DNA of 64,000 nucleotides from Echinicola shivajiensis (GTDB lineage Bacteria; Bacteroidota; Bacteroidia; Cytophagales; Cyclobacteriaceae). Each line of letters opens with the position of its first letter. The stretch's first letter is position 1. The position numbers were made by a program, and so were the translations under genes. The notes under the pieces were generated by a model that saw only the letters and a list, made by a program, of their open reading frames with translations, was not told the DNA's origin and made no database searches. The stretch lies in contig NZ_JAHHZM010000004.1 in NCBI RefSeq assembly GCF_018642165.1, forward strand, positions 1-64,000, read 5' to 3'. This document shows positions 63,019 to 64,000 of the stretch, in pieces.

Positions 63019-64000
63019 ATGAAAAAAAACAGTAAAATTATTTTCTTCATTGGCTTGGTGTTGTTGGGTATTTTGGGAGTATTTTATTACACCAGTAATA
63101 ATATCAAAATCAAGAAAGTGGAGTTGGTGTCTCCTGATAATTCAGCTTTAAAGGAGGATATACTTATTACGCTGAATAAAAAATCAGCCTTAACTGTTGA
63201 ATACTGGAAAAAAGGGGAATCGGTCAAATACACGACTCCTGTGTCTGATAACCAGGTGAACCATAAGGTTCACCTGGTACTTTTGGAGCCCGGCACTACA
63301 TACGAATATCGGATTATTCTTGATGGTTGGAGAAGTAGATCAACAGAAATTTATTCATTCCAAACAAGGGAGGCTTCCTCATGGATGGTTCACGACTGGA
63401 TAAAGGAGGACAAGCCACATGATGAAACAGCCTTGGGGGATGGCTTGGTGATGCTTTGCTACAGGGGCTATCCAGGTTATATTGCTATGGTGGATGGCAA
63501 GGGAACCATTAGGTGGTACTGGCAAGATGAGAAACTTGGTGTGCGATTGGCTACGCTTACTCCAAGAAATACCATTTTGGCTTTATTGGCACCTGCAAGA
63601 AAGGATGAATTTAAAAAGCCCAAAAAAGGAGATAAAAAGGGAGTGGCCAGTTATTATCTAAGGACTGGTAAAATCGGTTTTGTAGGTGGAACAGAGATAG
63701 CGGAGATCGATTTGGAAGGGAATGTATTGTGGAGAACCAATATTGAGGATAAGGACATTGTCTTTCATCATGATCTAAGAATGACCCCTGATCTTCAAAT
63801 CATGAGCATCTATCGGGATTATAAAATGTATGATCTTGAAGGTCTTGGAACAGCCCAAGATACCTTGTGGGGAGATGGAGTGATGCTCATGGATACATTG
63901 GGAAATGTTTCTAAAAAGTGGTCTGCCTGGGATGTTTGGGATATTTCTAAGGATAAAAGAATCAAAGAGTATTCTGGAGATCGCTTTCATTTTAACTCTG
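63019..64000 (+). CDS. Arylsulfotransferase-like protein (3' end beyond window)
   Basis: The frame opens at an ATG at 63019 and stays open to the window end (327 codons). It starts with one hydrophobic helix (about 8-25), then an Ig-like region (about 33-115), then a beta-propeller region. The motifs DLEGNVLWRTNIEDKDIVFHHDLRMTPD and GDRFHFNS match the repeats and histidines of the ASST (arylsulfate sulfotransferase) families, which transfer sulfate between phenolic compounds. It sits 16 bases after SusD. Catalytic status and substrate are unknown, since the C-terminal part is missing. Confidence 0.82.
   Translation, partial: MKKNSKIIFFIGLVLLGILGVFYYTSNNIKIKKVELVSPDNSALKEDILITLNKKSALTVEYWKKGESVKYTTPVSDNQVNHKVHLVLLEPGTTYEYRIILDGWRSRSTEIYSFQTREASSWMVHDWIKEDKPHDETALGDGLVMLCYRGYPGYIAMVDGKGTIRWYWQDEKLGVRLATLTPRNTILALLAPARKDEFKKPKKGDKKGVASYYLRTGKIGFVGGTEIAEIDLEGNVLWRTNIEDKDIVFHHDLRMTPDLQIMSIYRDYKMYDLEGLGTAQDTLWGDGVMLMDTLGNVSKKWSAWDVWDISKDKRIKEYSGDRFHFNS

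Noticed and set aside
1-64000. CRISPR array, transposase, integrase or prophage genes
   Set aside because: No regularly spaced direct repeats, no DDE or tyrosine recombinase motifs and no phage structural genes were seen in any supported frame.

Overview
This window looks like a chromosomal segment of a Bacteroidota bacterium, most likely order Cytophagales and near Cyclobacteriaceae (Echinicola/Algoriphagus/Cyclobacterium-like). That placement is an inference. It rests on the SusC/SusD pair with an ECF sigma factor and FecR, a PorE-like OmpA lipoprotein, DUF5916, DUF4252 and PLDc_N families, TAnnTTTG-type -7 promoter elements, and an AT-rich sequence with few Shine-Dalgarno sites. No transposase, phage gene, CRISPR array or rRNA was seen. 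Most genes are ordinary core genes.

Layout. 1-7.1 kb: a cut-off gene end, a small beta-barrel protein, rlmN, clpB and a DUF5916 outer-membrane protein. 7.4-12.1 kb: a glycogen/alpha-glucan operon on the minus strand (debranching enzyme, glycosyltransferase, GH57), preceded by an uncalled 49-codon gene with its own terminator. 12.2-20.7 kb: tRNA-His, dihydroorotase, a DEAD-box helicase, a cluster of GGATT/AATCC palindromes, an M28 peptidase, gcvP and an SGNH hydrolase. 20.7-30.7 kb: a UbiA-like membrane protein, a methyltransferase, a ceramidase-like protein, purM, a PorE-like lipoprotein, two tandem PLDc_N membrane peptides and a two-gene iron-sulfur redox unit. 30.8-33.4 kb: tRNA-Phe, then a tightly coupled ECF sigma / membrane anti-sigma-like / DUF4252 / DUF4252 operon. 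It faces, across a shared terminator, a 22-codon hydrophobic micro-ORF on the other strand.

33.9-43.2 kb: RluB-type pseudouridine synthase, scpB, a zinc-ligand-less DksA/TraR protein, an isoaspartyl peptidase/asparaginase, a lamin-tail-domain protein, asd, a THUMP-like methyltransferase and a macro-domain protein. 43.3-48.2 kb: the rimP-nusA-infB operon with a strong leader hairpin. 48.5-51.0 kb: cysS overlapping a glutaminyl cyclase. 51.1-55.6 kb: a LacI-type regulator, a tandem AACGTT-centred operator and galM-galK-galT. 56.1-64.0 kb: an ECF sigma / FecR / SusC (with STN signalling domain) / SusD transport-and-signalling locus, followed by an arylsulfotransferase-like gene cut by the window edge. 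A candidate antisense RNA sits in the susC leader.

The best leads beyond routine annotation are: (1) the 22-codon micro-ORF opposite the sigma/DUF4252 operon; (2) the antisense terminator and promoter in the susC leader; (3) three genes (rlmN, a methyltransferase, cysS) whose -7 element TAnnTTTG lies exactly four bases before the ATG, which predicts leaderless mRNAs; (4) the 49-codon gene before the glycogen operon; (5) an arylsulfotransferase attached to a FecR-controlled SusCD pair. I found no gene cluster that I can confidently call a wholly new system.
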